DNA from: Gordonia rubripertincta
GTDB taxonomy: Bacteria > Actinomycetota > Actinomycetes > Mycobacteriales > Mycobacteriaceae
Direction: 5' to 3'
DNA: 64,000 bases
Assembly: GCF_038024875.1 (NCBI RefSeq)
Contig: NZ_CP136136.1
Span: 2,666,001-2,730,000, forward strand
Positions within the stretch are counted from its first letter, which is position 1, and the number at the start of each line of letters is the position of its first letter. This document shows positions 32,356-41,534 of this stretch, in pieces. The position numbers and the translations under genes were made by a program. The notes beneath the pieces were generated by a model that saw only the letters and a list, made by a program, of their open reading frames with translations, was not told where the DNA came from and did not search any database.

Positions 32356-35300
32356 TCAGATTCCGAGGGCGCCCCGCAGCCGGCTGACCTCCGCCCGGTA
32401 CTTCTCGACGTTGCGCATCTTCACGCTCTCGTAGCCGCGCACCATGTCGGGGAGGCCGGCGAGTTCCACCACGGCCGGCATCTCGGCGTCGCCGACGCGT
32501 CCGCCCTGCACGGCGGCCAGCAGTTGGTCGACGATCTCCCGGTACTCGACGATCAGCGCACGTTCGGTACGACGGATCTCGTTGCGGCCGAACGGGTCGA
32601 GAGGTGTTCCGCGAAGCTTCTTCATCTTCGCGAGCGCACTCATCGGACGGTTCGCCCAGGGACCGAGGGACATCTTCTCCCGTATGCCCATCTGGCGCAG
32701 CGTCGGCGGATGCAGCCGGATCGAGACCTCTGCGTCTTCACCGAACTGATCGGCGACCTTCGCCGCGAAAACGGCATCCTGCGTCAGGCGAGCGACCTCG
32801 TACTCGTCCTTGTAGGCCATCAGCTTGTACAGGTTGCGCGCGACCGCATCGGTCAACGCATCGTTGTCCGCGCCGCGGTGCACCCGTTCGACGACGTCGA
32901 GATACTCACGCGCGTAACGCTCGTCGGCGTAGGCGATCAACTCGTCGTAGCGGAGTGCCACGGTCCGCGTGAGCTCGTCGCCGAAACCGCTCGCACGGAC
33001 CACGCTCATCGCATGGTCGGACGACTCCGGTTCCATGGTCGCGACGCCGTGCAGCGAGGCGATGGTCGCGGACACGGCATCGGCGTCGACCACCGCCTGA
33101 CGTCCGCGCCGGAAGGCCTGCACGTTGGCGTCCACCGCGACGCCGTTCAGTTCGATCGCGCGCTCGATCGACGAGGCCGAGATGGCCAGTGCGCCTGCCT
33201 GATACGCCGCACCCACCATGAGCATGTTGGCGAACTGCTCGTCACCGAAGAGTGCGGTCGACAGCGCCCCGGAATCCAGGTAGAGGCCGCGGGTCACCTT
33301 CGCGTCGATCGCGGAGTGGATCGCGGTCTCCGCCGGGAAGCCCACCGAGGTGTCGATGACCATGAGCCCGGTGGGAACCTGCGTCGTGGACACCACGGCG
33401 ACGGTCTTCTCCGGTGCCGCGACCTTCAGGTTGACCGGATCGGTGCCGACCAGCGGGTCGCAGACGAGATAGAGATCGCAGTCGTCGGAGGCGACCTTGG
33501 CGGCCTGCTCGACCTCGTGCGGCGCGACCTTGATGTCGCTGACGACGGCACCGCCCTTCTGTGCCAGGCCCGTCATGTCGACGGTGCGGGCGGCATGGCC
33601 GTCGAGGACCGCCGCGGTGGCCAGCACCTGCGACACGGTCACGACACCGGTGCCGCCGATGCCGGTGACCCGAAGCGAGAACGTGTCCCGCACGGCGGGC
33701 AGCGTTGGTTCCGGAAGCAGTGCGTCCGGGAGGTCGGTGGCGCGGGCCCTCGTCCGCGTCGTTCCCGGGGTCACGGTGACGAACGACGGGCAGTCGCCTT
33801 TCAGGCACGAGTAGTCGAGGTTGCACGAACTCTGGTCGATCTGGGTCTTGCGCCCGAACTCGGTCTGCACGGGGTGCACGGACAGACAGTTCGACTTCTC
33901 GCCGCAGTCGCCGCAGCCCTCACAGATGCGTTCGTTGATCATCACCCGCGTGGTGGGGGTGGGCATGGTGCCGCGCTTGCGCTTCCGGCGCTTCTCCGCG
34001 GCGCAGTGCTGATCGTGGACGAGGACGGTCACCCCGGGTACGCCGGCGAGTTCGGTCTGGACCTCGAGCAGCTCGTCGCGGTGGCGGACCTCCACATTCT
34101 TGGGAAGGCCCAGTGCGCGCGTACGTTTCGGGTCGTCGGAGGTCACGACGATCTTGCTGACGCCCTCGTCGGCGAGGAGGGAGGTCAGCCGCGGCAGGTC
34201 CATCTCACCGACCGGGTCCTGGCCGCCGGTCATGGCGACGGTGCCGTTGTAGAGCAGCTTGTAGGTGATGTTCTCGCCGGACGCGACGGCTGCTCGGAGG
34301 GCCAGCGAGCCCGAGTGCATGAATGTGCCGTCACCGATGTTCTGCACGAAGTGCCGGGCGGAGACGAACGGAGCCATGCCGATCCACTGCGCACCCTCGC
34401 CGCCCATCTGCGTCACCCCGGCGACGTCGCCGACCTGGCGCGGGTCCATCAGGAGAACCATCGCGTGGCAACCGATTCCGGCGCCGACGAGGGTGTCTTC
34501 GGAGACCTTGGTCGAGCTGTTGTGCGGGCATCCGGAGCAGAAGTACGGCGTGCGCACGGCGAGGGGGAGTTCGATGCGGGTACGACGCCGCGACTTCTTG
34601 TCGACCCACGCCTGCGCCGCATCGACGTGATGGCGTGCCAGACGATCCGCGAGACCGCGGGTGACGGCGTCGACGTCGAGTTCGCCGAAGCGGGAGAACA
34701 GGGTCGATCCGTCCTCGTGGACCTTGCCGACGATCCGCGGTGCACGCGGATGGCGGAAGAGGATGTCGCGCATCATCGTCTCGATGAAATCGCGCTTCTC
34801 CTCGATGACGATGACCTCGTCGAGATCACCGCGCGCGGTGCCGAACATGAAGCGGTCGAGGATGTCCCGCTCGATCGGGTAGACCATCCCGAGCTTGAGG
34901 ATGCGGATGCCGAGACGACGCAGGTCGTCGTCGCCGATGTGCAGCAAGCGCAATGCCTCTCGTAGATCGAGGTAGGTCTTCCCCGCGGCGACGATGCCGA
35001 TCCGGTCGTCGGGGGTCGACACCACGATCTTGTTGATCCCGTTGAGCCGCGCGTACTCCAGCGCGCGGGGGATGCGCGTGGTGAGCTGATTCTGTTCGAG
35101 CTCCATCAGATTGGCGCCCAGGAGTCGACCGCTCGGGACGTGCGGACTGCGTCCGAGGTCGCCGTAGGTGGGGATGACGCGGTCGGGATGGACGTGTGCG
35201 GTCGACGCGCCGTCGGCGACATGGGCCGAGATCTTCAGCGACGTCCACAGTCCGCTGACGCGGCTCATGATCGCCGCGTGCACGCCGAAGTCGAGGATGT

Positions 35301-35934
35301 CCTGCGAGTCCGCGGGGTAGAGAATCGGGATGTAGAGGTCGGCCAGGGCCATCTCCGACGCGCACGGCACCGTCGAGGACTTGGCGCCGGGGTCGTCGCC
35401 GACCAGTGCGACGGCGCCACCGGACGGATGCGTCCCGACGAGGTTGGCGTGCCGGATCGCGTCGGTGGCGCGGTCGAGGCCGGGGGCCTTGCCGTACCAG
35501 TAGCCGACGACGCCGTCGCGGGGCGTGCCGTCGGTGGTGGGAGCAAGGTCGGCAACCTGTGCGGCCACCTGCGAGCCCATCACCGAGGTCGCGGCGATCT
35601 CCTCGTTCAGGCCGGGCCGGTGGGTGATGTCGTAGGGCGCGAGCAGCTTGCGACGCCGGGCGAGTTCGAGGTCGTAACCGGCGAGGGGAGAGCCCTCGTA
35701 GCCGGAGATGAACGAGGCGGTGTTCAGGTTCTGGCGGCGGTCGACGCGAGCGCGGTCGCGGACCATGCGAACCAGGGCCTGGATGCCGGAGAGGTAGATG
35801 GTGCCCGACTCGCGGGCGTAGCGATCGTCGAGCGAGAAGTCGTCAGGAAGGGGCTCGGACGAGCGTGTTGCTGACAAGCCGGTTTGTGCGGTCGGCACCT
35901 GCTGGAAGCGTGCGCGGTCGTCTGCGAGGGTCAT
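32356..35934 (-). CDS. Indolepyruvate/2-oxoacid:ferredoxin oxidoreductase, fused subunits
   Basis: A protein of 1192 residues that decarboxylates a 2-oxoacid to an acyl-CoA and passes electrons to ferredoxin. In order it shows an N-terminal pyrimidine-binding domain (FISGYEGSPLAGYDLEL), a TPP-binding part near 470-510 (CSGCPHNSSTKV, GGEGAQWIGMAPF), an iron-sulfur region near 655-700 (ICEGCGDCGEKSNC, then CNLDYSCLKGDC), and a gamma domain (TGIGGTGVVTVSQVLATAA) from about 765. I chose the ATG at 35934; the 65 residues upstream look non-coding. It is divergent from the leucine operon across 213 bp of palindrome-rich DNA. Its acyl-CoA product could feed that operon. Confidence 0.88.
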   Translation of the reverse strand: MTLADDRARFQQVPTAQTGLSATRSSEPLPDDFSLDDRYARESGTIYLSGIQALVRMVRDRARVDRRQNLNTASFISGYEGSPLAGYDLELARRRKLLAPYDITHRPGLNEEIAATSVMGSQVAAQVADLAPTTDGTPRDGVVGYWYGKAPGLDRATDAIRHANLVGTHPSGGAVALVGDDPGAKSSTVPCASEMALADLYIPILYPADSQDILDFGVHAAIMSRVSGLWTSLKISAHVADGASTAHVHPDRVIPTYGDLGRSPHVPSGRLLGANLMELEQNQLTTRIPRALEYARLNGINKIVVSTPDDRIGIVAAGKTYLDLREALRLLHIGDDDLRRLGIRILKLGMVYPIERDILDRFMFGTARGDLDEVIVIEEKRDFIETMMRDILFRHPRAPRIVGKVHEDGSTLFSRFGELDVDAVTRGLADRLARHHVDAAQAWVDKKSRRRTRIELPLAVRTPYFCSGCPHNSSTKVSEDTLVGAGIGCHAMVLLMDPRQVGDVAGVTQMGGEGAQWIGMAPFVSARHFVQNIGDGTFMHSGSLALRAAVASGENITYKLLYNGTVAMTGGQDPVGEMDLPRLTSLLADEGVSKIVVTSDDPKRTRALGLPKNVEVRHRDELLEVQTELAGVPGVTVLVHDQHCAAEKRRKRKRGTMPTPTTRVMINERICEGCGDCGEKSNCLSVHPVQTEFGRKTQIDQSSCNLDYSCLKGDCPSFVTVTPGTTRTRARATDLPDALLPEPTLPAVRDTFSLRVTGIGGTGVVTVSQVLATAAVLDGHAARTVDMTGLAQKGGAVVSDIKVAPHEVEQAAKVASDDCDLYLVCDPLVGTDPVNLKVAAPEKTVAVVSTTQVPTGLMVIDTSVGFPAETAIHSAIDAKVTRGLYLDSGALSTALFGDEQFANMLMVGAAYQAGALAISASSIERAIELNGVAVDANVQAFRRGRQAVVDADAVSATIASLHGVATMEPESSDHAMSVVRASGFGDELTRTVALRYDELIAYADERYAREYLDVVERVHRGADNDALTDAVARNLYKLMAYKDEYEVARLTQDAVFAAKVADQFGEDAEVSIRLHPPTLRQMGIREKMSLGPWANRPMSALAKMKKLRGTPLDPFGRNEIRRTERALIVEYREIVDQLLAAVQGGRVGDAEMPAVVELAGLPDMVRGYESVKMRNVEKYRAEVSRLRGALGI

Positions 35935-36010
35935 GGGATTACCTGGCCTTCTATGTGCGGTGGCCTTCTCCGGTCGTGCCGGATCGACGCATCGGTTGTG
36001 AGAGCCCGGG

Positions 36011-36031
36011 GGTGGTGGGCCTGCCACCACC
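36011..36031. repeat. Hairpin-forming inverted repeat in the divergent regulatory region
   Basis: GGTGGTGG pairs perfectly with CCACCACC around GCCTG. It lies about 80 bp upstream of the oxidoreductase start, on its promoter side. It could be a protein-binding site or part of that gene's leader RNA. Confidence 0.5.
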
Positions 36032-36041
36032 CTACGAGATG

Positions 36042-36059
36042 GCGTGACGCGCGTCACGC
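36042..36059. promoter_or_regulatory. Perfect 18-bp palindrome with a CRP/GlxR-like core
   Basis: GCGTGACGCGCGTCACGC is fully symmetric and contains GTGA-N6-TCAC, the core of Crp/GlxR sites with C/G at the outer positions. A weaker copy, GCGTGACACGCGCCAC, begins at 36080. Both lie between the oxidoreductase gene and the leucine operon. Confidence 0.5.
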
Positions 36060-36114
36060 AGACTGGTCGCGAGTCGTGGGCGTGACACGCGCCACTCGAT
36101 GGCGTACCATTCCG

Positions 36115-36138
36115 TTCAGTTAATCCCAACTAACTGAA
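36115..36138. promoter_or_regulatory. Palindromic operator candidate for the leucine-catabolism operon
   Basis: TTCAGTTA-N8-TAACTGAA has perfect eight-base arms. It ends nine bases before the GTG of the carboxylase gene, so it should overlap the promoter or the transcription start. In M. tuberculosis a TetR regulator (Rv2506) beside the homologous operon controls it; no such gene lies here, so the binding protein would be encoded elsewhere. Confidence 0.6.
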
Positions 36139-36147
36139 GGGTCGACG

Positions 36148-37725
36148 GTGACCAGCACGCTCGACGGCTTCCGGGCCACGCACCAGCAGAATCTCGACCT
36201 GCTCCACCAGCGCCTGACGACCGTGGCCGCCGGCGGCGGGGCCAAGGCGCGTGAGCGCCACGTATCGCGCGGCAAGCTGCTGCCGCGTGATCGCGTCGAC
36301 GGCCTCCTCGATGTCGGCTCACCGTTCATCGAGGTGGCGCCGCTCGCCGCGTTCGGGATGTACGACGACAAGGCGCCGGCCGCGGGCGTCATCGCCGGTG
36401 TCGGCCGCGTGGCCGGCCGGGAATGCATGATCGTCGCCAACGACGCCACGGTCTCCGGCGGCACCTACTATCCGGTCACGGTGAAGAAGCACCTGCGCGC
36501 GCAGGAGATCGCGGCCGCCAACCGGTTGCCGTGTATCTACCTCGTCGACTCCGGCGGCGCGATGCTGCTTCAGCAGGACGAGGTCTTCCCGGACCGCGAC
36601 CACTTCGGCCGCATCTTCTACAACCAGGCGAACATGAGCGCCGCGGGCATCCCGCAGATCGCTGCCGTCCTCGGTTCCTCGACCGCCGGCGGCGCCTACG
36701 TCCCGGCGATGAGCGACGAGACGGTCATCGTCCGCAACCAGGGCACCATCTTCCTGGCCGGACCGCCGCTGGTGAAAGCCGCGACCGGCGAGGACGTCTC
36801 GGCCGAGGACCTCGGCGGCGGCGCGATGCACTCGTCGGTCTCCGGCGTCACCGACCACCTCGTCGACAACGATCAGCAGGCCTTGGCGAAGGTCCGTGAG
36901 ATCGTCGCCACGCTCGGCCCGCGGGAGGCGCCGCAGTGGGAGGCCATCCCGTCGCGGGAGCCGCTCCGTCCGCAGACCGACATCTACGACGTGGTGCCCA
37001 CCGACTCCAGGACCCCGTACGACGTGCGCGAGGTCATCGAGATCATGTGCGACGCCGGTGAATACACCGAGTTCAAGGCCAACTACGGCACGACCCTGGT
37101 GACCGCGTTCGCGCACATCCACGGCCACCCGGTCGGCATCATCGCCAACAACGGCGTCCTCTTCAGCGAATCCGCCCTCAAGGGTGCGCATTTCATCGAG
37201 CTCTGCGATCAGCGCCGAATCCCGTTGGTCTTCCTGCAGAACATCACCGGGTTCATGGTCGGCAAGGCCTACGAGCAGGGCGGCATCGCCAAGAACGGCG
37301 CCAAGATGGTCAATGCGGTCGCGTGTGCGCGTGTCCCGAAGTTCACCGTCATGGTCGGCGGCTCGTTCGGCGCCGGCAACTACTCGATGTGCGGCCGGGC
37401 CTACTCGCCGCGGTTCCTGTGGATGTGGCCCAACGCTCGCATTTCCGTGATGGGTGGCCCGCAGGCCGCCGACACACTGGGCACGGTGCGCCGCAACCAG
37501 ATCGAGCGATCCGGGGACACCTGGGCGGCGGAGGACGAAGAGGCGTTCAAGGCACCCATCCGCGAACAGTTCGAGCGGCAGTCCGACGCCTACTACTCGA
37601 CCGCGCGCCTCTGGGACGACGGCATCGTCGACCCCGCCCAGACCCGCACGCTGCTCGGCCTCGCGCTCGAGACGGCGCGGTACGCCCCGCTGGCCGACCC
37701 GCGCTACGGCGTCTTCCGGATGTGA
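36148..37725 (+). CDS. accD1: Methylcrotonyl-CoA carboxylase, carboxyltransferase (beta) subunit
   Basis: A 525-residue protein that transfers carboxyl from biotin to 3-methylcrotonyl-CoA in leucine breakdown. It shows two crotonase-fold halves: YLVDSGGAMLLQQDEVFPDR and GSSTAGGAYVPAMSDE in the first, NGVLFSESALKGAHFIELC and GGSFGAGNYSMCGRAYSP in the second. These forms are typical of methylcrotonyl-CoA rather than propionyl-CoA carboxylases. The GTG start has GAAGGG upstream. The gene order (accD1, accA1, fadE19, MaoC, citE) copies M. tuberculosis Rv2502c-Rv2498c, where AccA1-AccD1 is the established methylcrotonyl-CoA carboxylase. Confidence 0.92.
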   Translation: MTSTLDGFRATHQQNLDLLHQRLTTVAAGGGAKARERHVSRGKLLPRDRVDGLLDVGSPFIEVAPLAAFGMYDDKAPAAGVIAGVGRVAGRECMIVANDATVSGGTYYPVTVKKHLRAQEIAAANRLPCIYLVDSGGAMLLQQDEVFPDRDHFGRIFYNQANMSAAGIPQIAAVLGSSTAGGAYVPAMSDETVIVRNQGTIFLAGPPLVKAATGEDVSAEDLGGGAMHSSVSGVTDHLVDNDQQALAKVREIVATLGPREAPQWEAIPSREPLRPQTDIYDVVPTDSRTPYDVREVIEIMCDAGEYTEFKANYGTTLVTAFAHIHGHPVGIIANNGVLFSESALKGAHFIELCDQRRIPLVFLQNITGFMVGKAYEQGGIAKNGAKMVNAVACARVPKFTVMVGGSFGAGNYSMCGRAYSPRFLWMWPNARISVMGGPQAADTLGTVRRNQIERSGDTWAAEDEEAFKAPIREQFERQSDAYYSTARLWDDGIVDPAQTRTLLGLALETARYAPLADPRYGVFRM

Positions 37726-37739
37726 GAGCGGAGACCGAC

Positions 37740-39842
37740 ATGCCATCCCCGAGTTCACCCACGACGACAGAGGACCTTCAGACCGTGAGCACCAGACCCA
37801 TTCGCAGCGTCCTGGTGGCGAACCGCGGCGAGATCGCCTGCCGGGTGATCGACACCCTGCGCCGCCTGGGAATCCGCAGCATCGCCGTCTACTCCGACGC
37901 CGACGCGCAGGCCCGTCACGTCCGCGAGGCCGACGTCGCGGTCCGGATCGGACCGGCAGCGGCCGCCCAGAGCTACCTCGACATCGACGCCGTCGTCGAC
38001 GCGGCCCGCAAGGCCGGCGCCGACGCCGTCCACCCCGGTTACGGATTCCTCTCGGAGAACCAGAAGTTCGCCGCCGCACTGGCGGAGGCGGGCATCGTCT
38101 TCATCGGTCCGCCGGCCGAGGCCATCGCGACGATGGGCGACAAGATCACCGCCCGCGCCGCGGTCACCGCGCGCGACGTGCCGGTGGTGCCGGGCCTCTC
38201 GCGTCCCGGTCTCACCGACGAGGACCTGATCGCGGCCGCCCCCGACATCGGCTTCCCGGTCCTCATCAAGCCGAGCGCGGGTGGCGGCGGCAAGGGTATG
38301 CACCGCGTCGCCGACCCGGCCGAACTGCCCGCGGCACTCCAACGTGCACGACGAGAGGCGGGCGCCGCATTCGGCGACGACGCCCTGTTCCTCGAGCACT
38401 TCGTCGACACCCCGCGCCACATCGAAGTGCAGGTTCTCGCCGACACACACGGCAACGTCATCCATCTCGGCGAACGCGAGTGCTCGCTGCAGCGCCGCCA
38501 CCAGAAGGTCATCGAGGAGGCGCCGTCGGCGCTGCTCGACGCCGTCACCCGTGCCCGGATCGGCGAGGCGGCCTGCGACGCCGCCCGCAGCGTCGGCTAC
38601 ACCGGTGCCGGCACCGTCGAGTTCATCGTCTCGGCCCACAAGCCGGACGAGTTCTTCTTCATGGAGATGAACACGCGACTGCAGGTCGAGCACCCGGTCA
38701 CCGAACTCGTCACCGGAATCGACCTGGTGGAGCAGCAGATCCGCGTCGCCCGCGGCGAGGTCCTCGGCTTCGCCCAGGACGACATCACGCTCACCGGCCA
38801 CGCCGTCGAGGCCCGCGTGTACGCCGAGGATCCCGCCCGCGGCTTCCTCCCCACGGGCGGCACCATCGAGCACCTCGTCCACCCGGACACGGCGTCGGGC
38901 AGCGGCATCCGCGTCGACTCCGCCATGCTCGAGGGACTGCGCGTCGGAAGCGACTACGACCCGATGCTCGCCAAGATCATCGCGCACGGCAGCGACCGCG
39001 AGGAGGCCCTCGAACGCCTCGACCAGGCGCTGGCACACACCCGCGTACTCGGGGTCGTCACGAACATCGACTTCTGCCGCTTCGTACTCCGTCAGCAGGC
39101 CGTCGTCGACGCCGAACTCGACACCGAACTGCTCGACCGCCTGGTCGCCGATTACGTGGTGCCGCAACCCTCCCCGGAGGCGCAGGCCCTCGTCGGCCTC
39201 GCCCGAATCGGGGTCCGGGACCGCGGTGACGTCTGGTCGTCGGCGGTCGGCTGGCGCGTCGGGGAACCGGCCCCGGTGATCACCAGGCTCGTGAGCGGCG
39301 GACACCACTCCACTGTGGCGATCCGCGTCGAACACGCTGATGCGCAGTCGATCTCGGGATCTGCGACCGTGGTCACCGAGGGTGACGACGGAGCCGAGGG
39401 TGAGTCCTGGACAGCCGAGGTGGTCTACCTCCCCGCACAATCGGGCGACGGCCGCGAATCCGACCGTCTCATCGTCGACGGGATCAGCCAGTCCTGGTCG
39501 TCGACGCTGATCGGCGAATCCTGGTGGGTGTCCGGACCGTCCGGCGCCTGGGTCCTCGACCTCGCCCGTCCGCTGCTCGACGAGGCCGCCGACGATCGTG
39601 CCGGCGAGATCGCCAGCCCGATGCCCGGCACCGTGGTCGCCGTCGGAGCAGCGTCCGGCGATGCGGTGAGCAGCGGCGCGGCCGTCGTGGTCGTCGAGGC
39701 GATGAAGATGGAACACGCGCTGACCGCACCCGTCGACGGAACCGTCGACATCACGGTGAAGGTGGGTGACAAAGTGGATGCCGGACAGATCCTCGCCGTG
39801 GTCACCCCCGCGGAGAGCCGGGAGCCCGTTCCCGCTCCCTGA
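37740..39842 (+). CDS. accA1: Methylcrotonyl-CoA carboxylase, biotin carboxylase/BCCP (alpha) subunit
   Basis: A 700-residue protein. The biotin carboxylase domain starts VLVANRGEIACRVIDTLR, has the ATP-grasp loop KPSAGGGGKGMH near residue 180 and the catalytic segment FMEMNTRLQVEHPVTE. After a middle linker domain the C-terminal biotinyl domain carries EAMKMEH, with the biotinylated Lys near 656. It supplies carboxybiotin to the accD1 product. The ATG at 37740 is chosen with GCGGAGACC ahead; a GTG at 37785 is an alternative. The spacing to accD1 is 14 bp. Confidence 0.93.
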   Translation: MPSPSSPTTTEDLQTVSTRPIRSVLVANRGEIACRVIDTLRRLGIRSIAVYSDADAQARHVREADVAVRIGPAAAAQSYLDIDAVVDAARKAGADAVHPGYGFLSENQKFAAALAEAGIVFIGPPAEAIATMGDKITARAAVTARDVPVVPGLSRPGLTDEDLIAAAPDIGFPVLIKPSAGGGGKGMHRVADPAELPAALQRARREAGAAFGDDALFLEHFVDTPRHIEVQVLADTHGNVIHLGERECSLQRRHQKVIEEAPSALLDAVTRARIGEAACDAARSVGYTGAGTVEFIVSAHKPDEFFFMEMNTRLQVEHPVTELVTGIDLVEQQIRVARGEVLGFAQDDITLTGHAVEARVYAEDPARGFLPTGGTIEHLVHPDTASGSGIRVDSAMLEGLRVGSDYDPMLAKIIAHGSDREEALERLDQALAHTRVLGVVTNIDFCRFVLRQQAVVDAELDTELLDRLVADYVVPQPSPEAQALVGLARIGVRDRGDVWSSAVGWRVGEPAPVITRLVSGGHHSTVAIRVEHADAQSISGSATVVTEGDDGAEGESWTAEVVYLPAQSGDGRESDRLIVDGISQSWSSTLIGESWWVSGPSGAWVLDLARPLLDEAADDRAGEIASPMPGTVVAVGAASGDAVSSGAAVVVVEAMKMEHALTAPVDGTVDITVKVGDKVDAGQILAVVTPAESREPVPAP

Positions 39843-39891
39843 GGTGCGAAGAACTCAACCGAACCGAACGACAAGAGTGAACAGGACTCTC

Positions 39892-41037
39892 ATGGAACTC
39901 ACGCAGGAGTACACCGACCTCATCGAGACGGTGCGCGACTTCGCGCAGACCGTGGTGGCACCGGTGGCCGCGAAACACGATGCCGACCACACCTTCCCGT
40001 ACGAGGTCATCGCCCAGATGGGCAAGATGGGACTCTTCGGGCTGCCGTTCCCCGAGGAGTACGGCGGCATGGGCGGCGACTACTTCGCGCTGGCCCTCGC
40101 GCTCGAGGAACTCGGCAAGATCGACCAGTCGGTCGCCATCACCCTCGAGGCCGGCGTGAGCCTGGGTGCGATGCCGATCTACCGGTTCGGCACCGAGGAG
40201 CAGAAGCAGCAGTACCTGCCCGACCTCACCGCCGGCACCGCGCTTGCCGGTTTCGGCCTGACCGAGCCGGGGGCCGGCTCCGACGCAGGTGCCACCGCGA
40301 CCACCGCTCGCGACGACGGCGACTCGTGGATCATCAACGGCGGCAAGCAGTTCATCACCAACTCGGGCACCGATATCACCTCGCTGGTCACCGTCACCGC
40401 GGTCACCGGGGTCAAGGAGAACGGCAAGAAGGAGATCTCGACGATCATCGTGCCGTCGGGGACGCCCGGGTTCACCGCCGAACCGGCCTACAACAAGGTC
40501 GGTTGGAATGCCTCGGACACCCACCCGCTCACGTTCACCGATGTGCGCGTGCCGAAGGAGAATCTGCTCGGCGAGCGCGGCCGCGGCTACGCCAACTTCC
40601 TGTCGATCCTCGACGAGGGCCGCATCGCGATCGCGGCGCTCGCAACCGGTGCCGCGCAGGGTTGCGTCGACGAAAGCGTCAAATACGCCAAGGAGCGTCA
40701 GTCGTTCGGCAAGCCGATCGGGGAGTACCAGTCGGTGTCCTTCGCCATCGCGCGGATGGAGGCCCGGGCCCACGTCGCCCGCACCGCCTACTACGACGCG
40801 GCCGCGAAGATGCTGGCGGGCAAGCCCTTCAAGAAGGAGGCGTCGATCGCCAAGCTGGTGGCCAGCGAGGCGGCCATGGACAACGCGCGTGTCGCCACGC
40901 AGATCCACGGCGGCTACGGCTTCATGAACGAGTACCCCGTCGCCCGTCACTACCGCGACTCGAAGATCCTCGAGATCGGTGAGGGCACCACCGAGGTGCA
41001 GCTCATGCTCATCGCCCGTGAGCTGGGTTTCGCATGA
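39892..41037 (+). CDS. fadE19: Acyl-CoA dehydrogenase, probable isovaleryl-CoA dehydrogenase (FadE19 type)
   Basis: A protein of 381 residues. FGLTEPGAGSDAGATATTA binds substrate and flavin, WIINGGKQFITNSG follows, and TQIHGGYGFMNEYPVARHYR is the C-terminal flavin motif. The catalytic Glu lies in IGEGTTEVQ near residue 363, the usual straight-chain/short-branched position. By place in the operon it should oxidise isovaleryl-CoA to 3-methylcrotonyl-CoA, the substrate of the carboxylase. CAGGA stands six bases before the ATG. Its stop overlaps the MaoC gene by four bases (ATGA). Confidence 0.93.
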   Translation: MELTQEYTDLIETVRDFAQTVVAPVAAKHDADHTFPYEVIAQMGKMGLFGLPFPEEYGGMGGDYFALALALEELGKIDQSVAITLEAGVSLGAMPIYRFGTEEQKQQYLPDLTAGTALAGFGLTEPGAGSDAGATATTARDDGDSWIINGGKQFITNSGTDITSLVTVTAVTGVKENGKKEISTIIVPSGTPGFTAEPAYNKVGWNASDTHPLTFTDVRVPKENLLGERGRGYANFLSILDEGRIAIAALATGAAQGCVDESVKYAKERQSFGKPIGEYQSVSFAIARMEARAHVARTAYYDAAAKMLAGKPFKKEASIAKLVASEAAMDNARVATQIHGGYGFMNEYPVARHYRDSKILEIGEGTTEVQLMLIARELGFA

Positions 41038-41534
41038 GCGAGAACGAACAGGCACCCGTGCACCGGGTCGTCCAGCGCGGCCTGTGGTTCGAGGAGTTCA
41101 CCGAGGAAACCCTCTACGAGCACCGTCCCGGACGCACCGTGACCGAGGCCGACAACGTGCTGTTCACGACGCTCACGATGAACACCCAGGCGCTGCACCT
41201 CGACGCCGCGTGGTCGGCGCAGCAGCCCGGTTTCGGTGGACAGCGACTGATCAACTCCATGTTCACGCTGTCGACGATCGTGGGTCTCTCGGTCAGTCAG
41301 CTGACACAGGGCACACTGGTGGCCAACCTCGGTTTTTCCGAGGTTGCGTTCCCCGCGCCGTTGTTCGCCGGCGACACCCTCTACGCCGAGACACTGTGCA
41401 CCGGTAAACGCGAATCCCGGTCGAGGCCGGGGGAGGGCGTGGTGAACTTGACCCACATCGGACGCAATCAGCACGGCGAGGTCGTCGCGCGAGCCGCGCG
41501 GGCCACGTTGGTGCGCAAGAAACCTACGGAGTGA
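41034..41534 (+). CDS. MaoC-family (R)-hydratase-like protein, possible methylglutaconyl-CoA hydratase
   Basis: A 166-residue single hot-dog domain. GLWFEEFTEETLYEHRPGRTVTEAD is split by the usual MaoC opening, 'LHLDAAWSAQQPGFGGQRLI' corresponds to the catalytic D-x-x-x-x-H loop (here His-Leu-Asp), and FSEVAFPAPLFAGDTLYAET is the conserved middle strand. It corresponds to Rv2499c. In this operon the missing step is hydration of 3-methylglutaconyl-CoA, and this gene is the only hydratase present; that role is inference. Both ends overlap neighbours by four bases, so it is tightly coupled to fadE19 and citE. Confidence 0.8.
   Translation: MSENEQAPVHRVVQRGLWFEEFTEETLYEHRPGRTVTEADNVLFTTLTMNTQALHLDAAWSAQQPGFGGQRLINSMFTLSTIVGLSVSQLTQGTLVANLGFSEVAFPAPLFAGDTLYAETLCTGKRESRSRPGEGVVNLTHIGRNQHGEVVARAARATLVRKKPTE

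Noticed and set aside
32302..34965. An 887-codon open frame antisense to the 2-oxoacid:ferredoxin oxidoreductase
   Set aside because: It is a by-product of high GC: its protein is Arg/Gly/His-rich with no domain, while the opposite strand encodes a complete enzyme with all cofactor motifs.
35935..36129. N-terminal extension of the oxidoreductase by 65 residues
   Set aside because: The extension is Pro/Arg/His-rich, has no homology to the family start, and would run through the regulatory palindromes.
37755..39716. A 653-codon open frame antisense to accA1
   Set aside because: It is a shadow frame of the biotin carboxylase gene, with no domain and no ribosome site.
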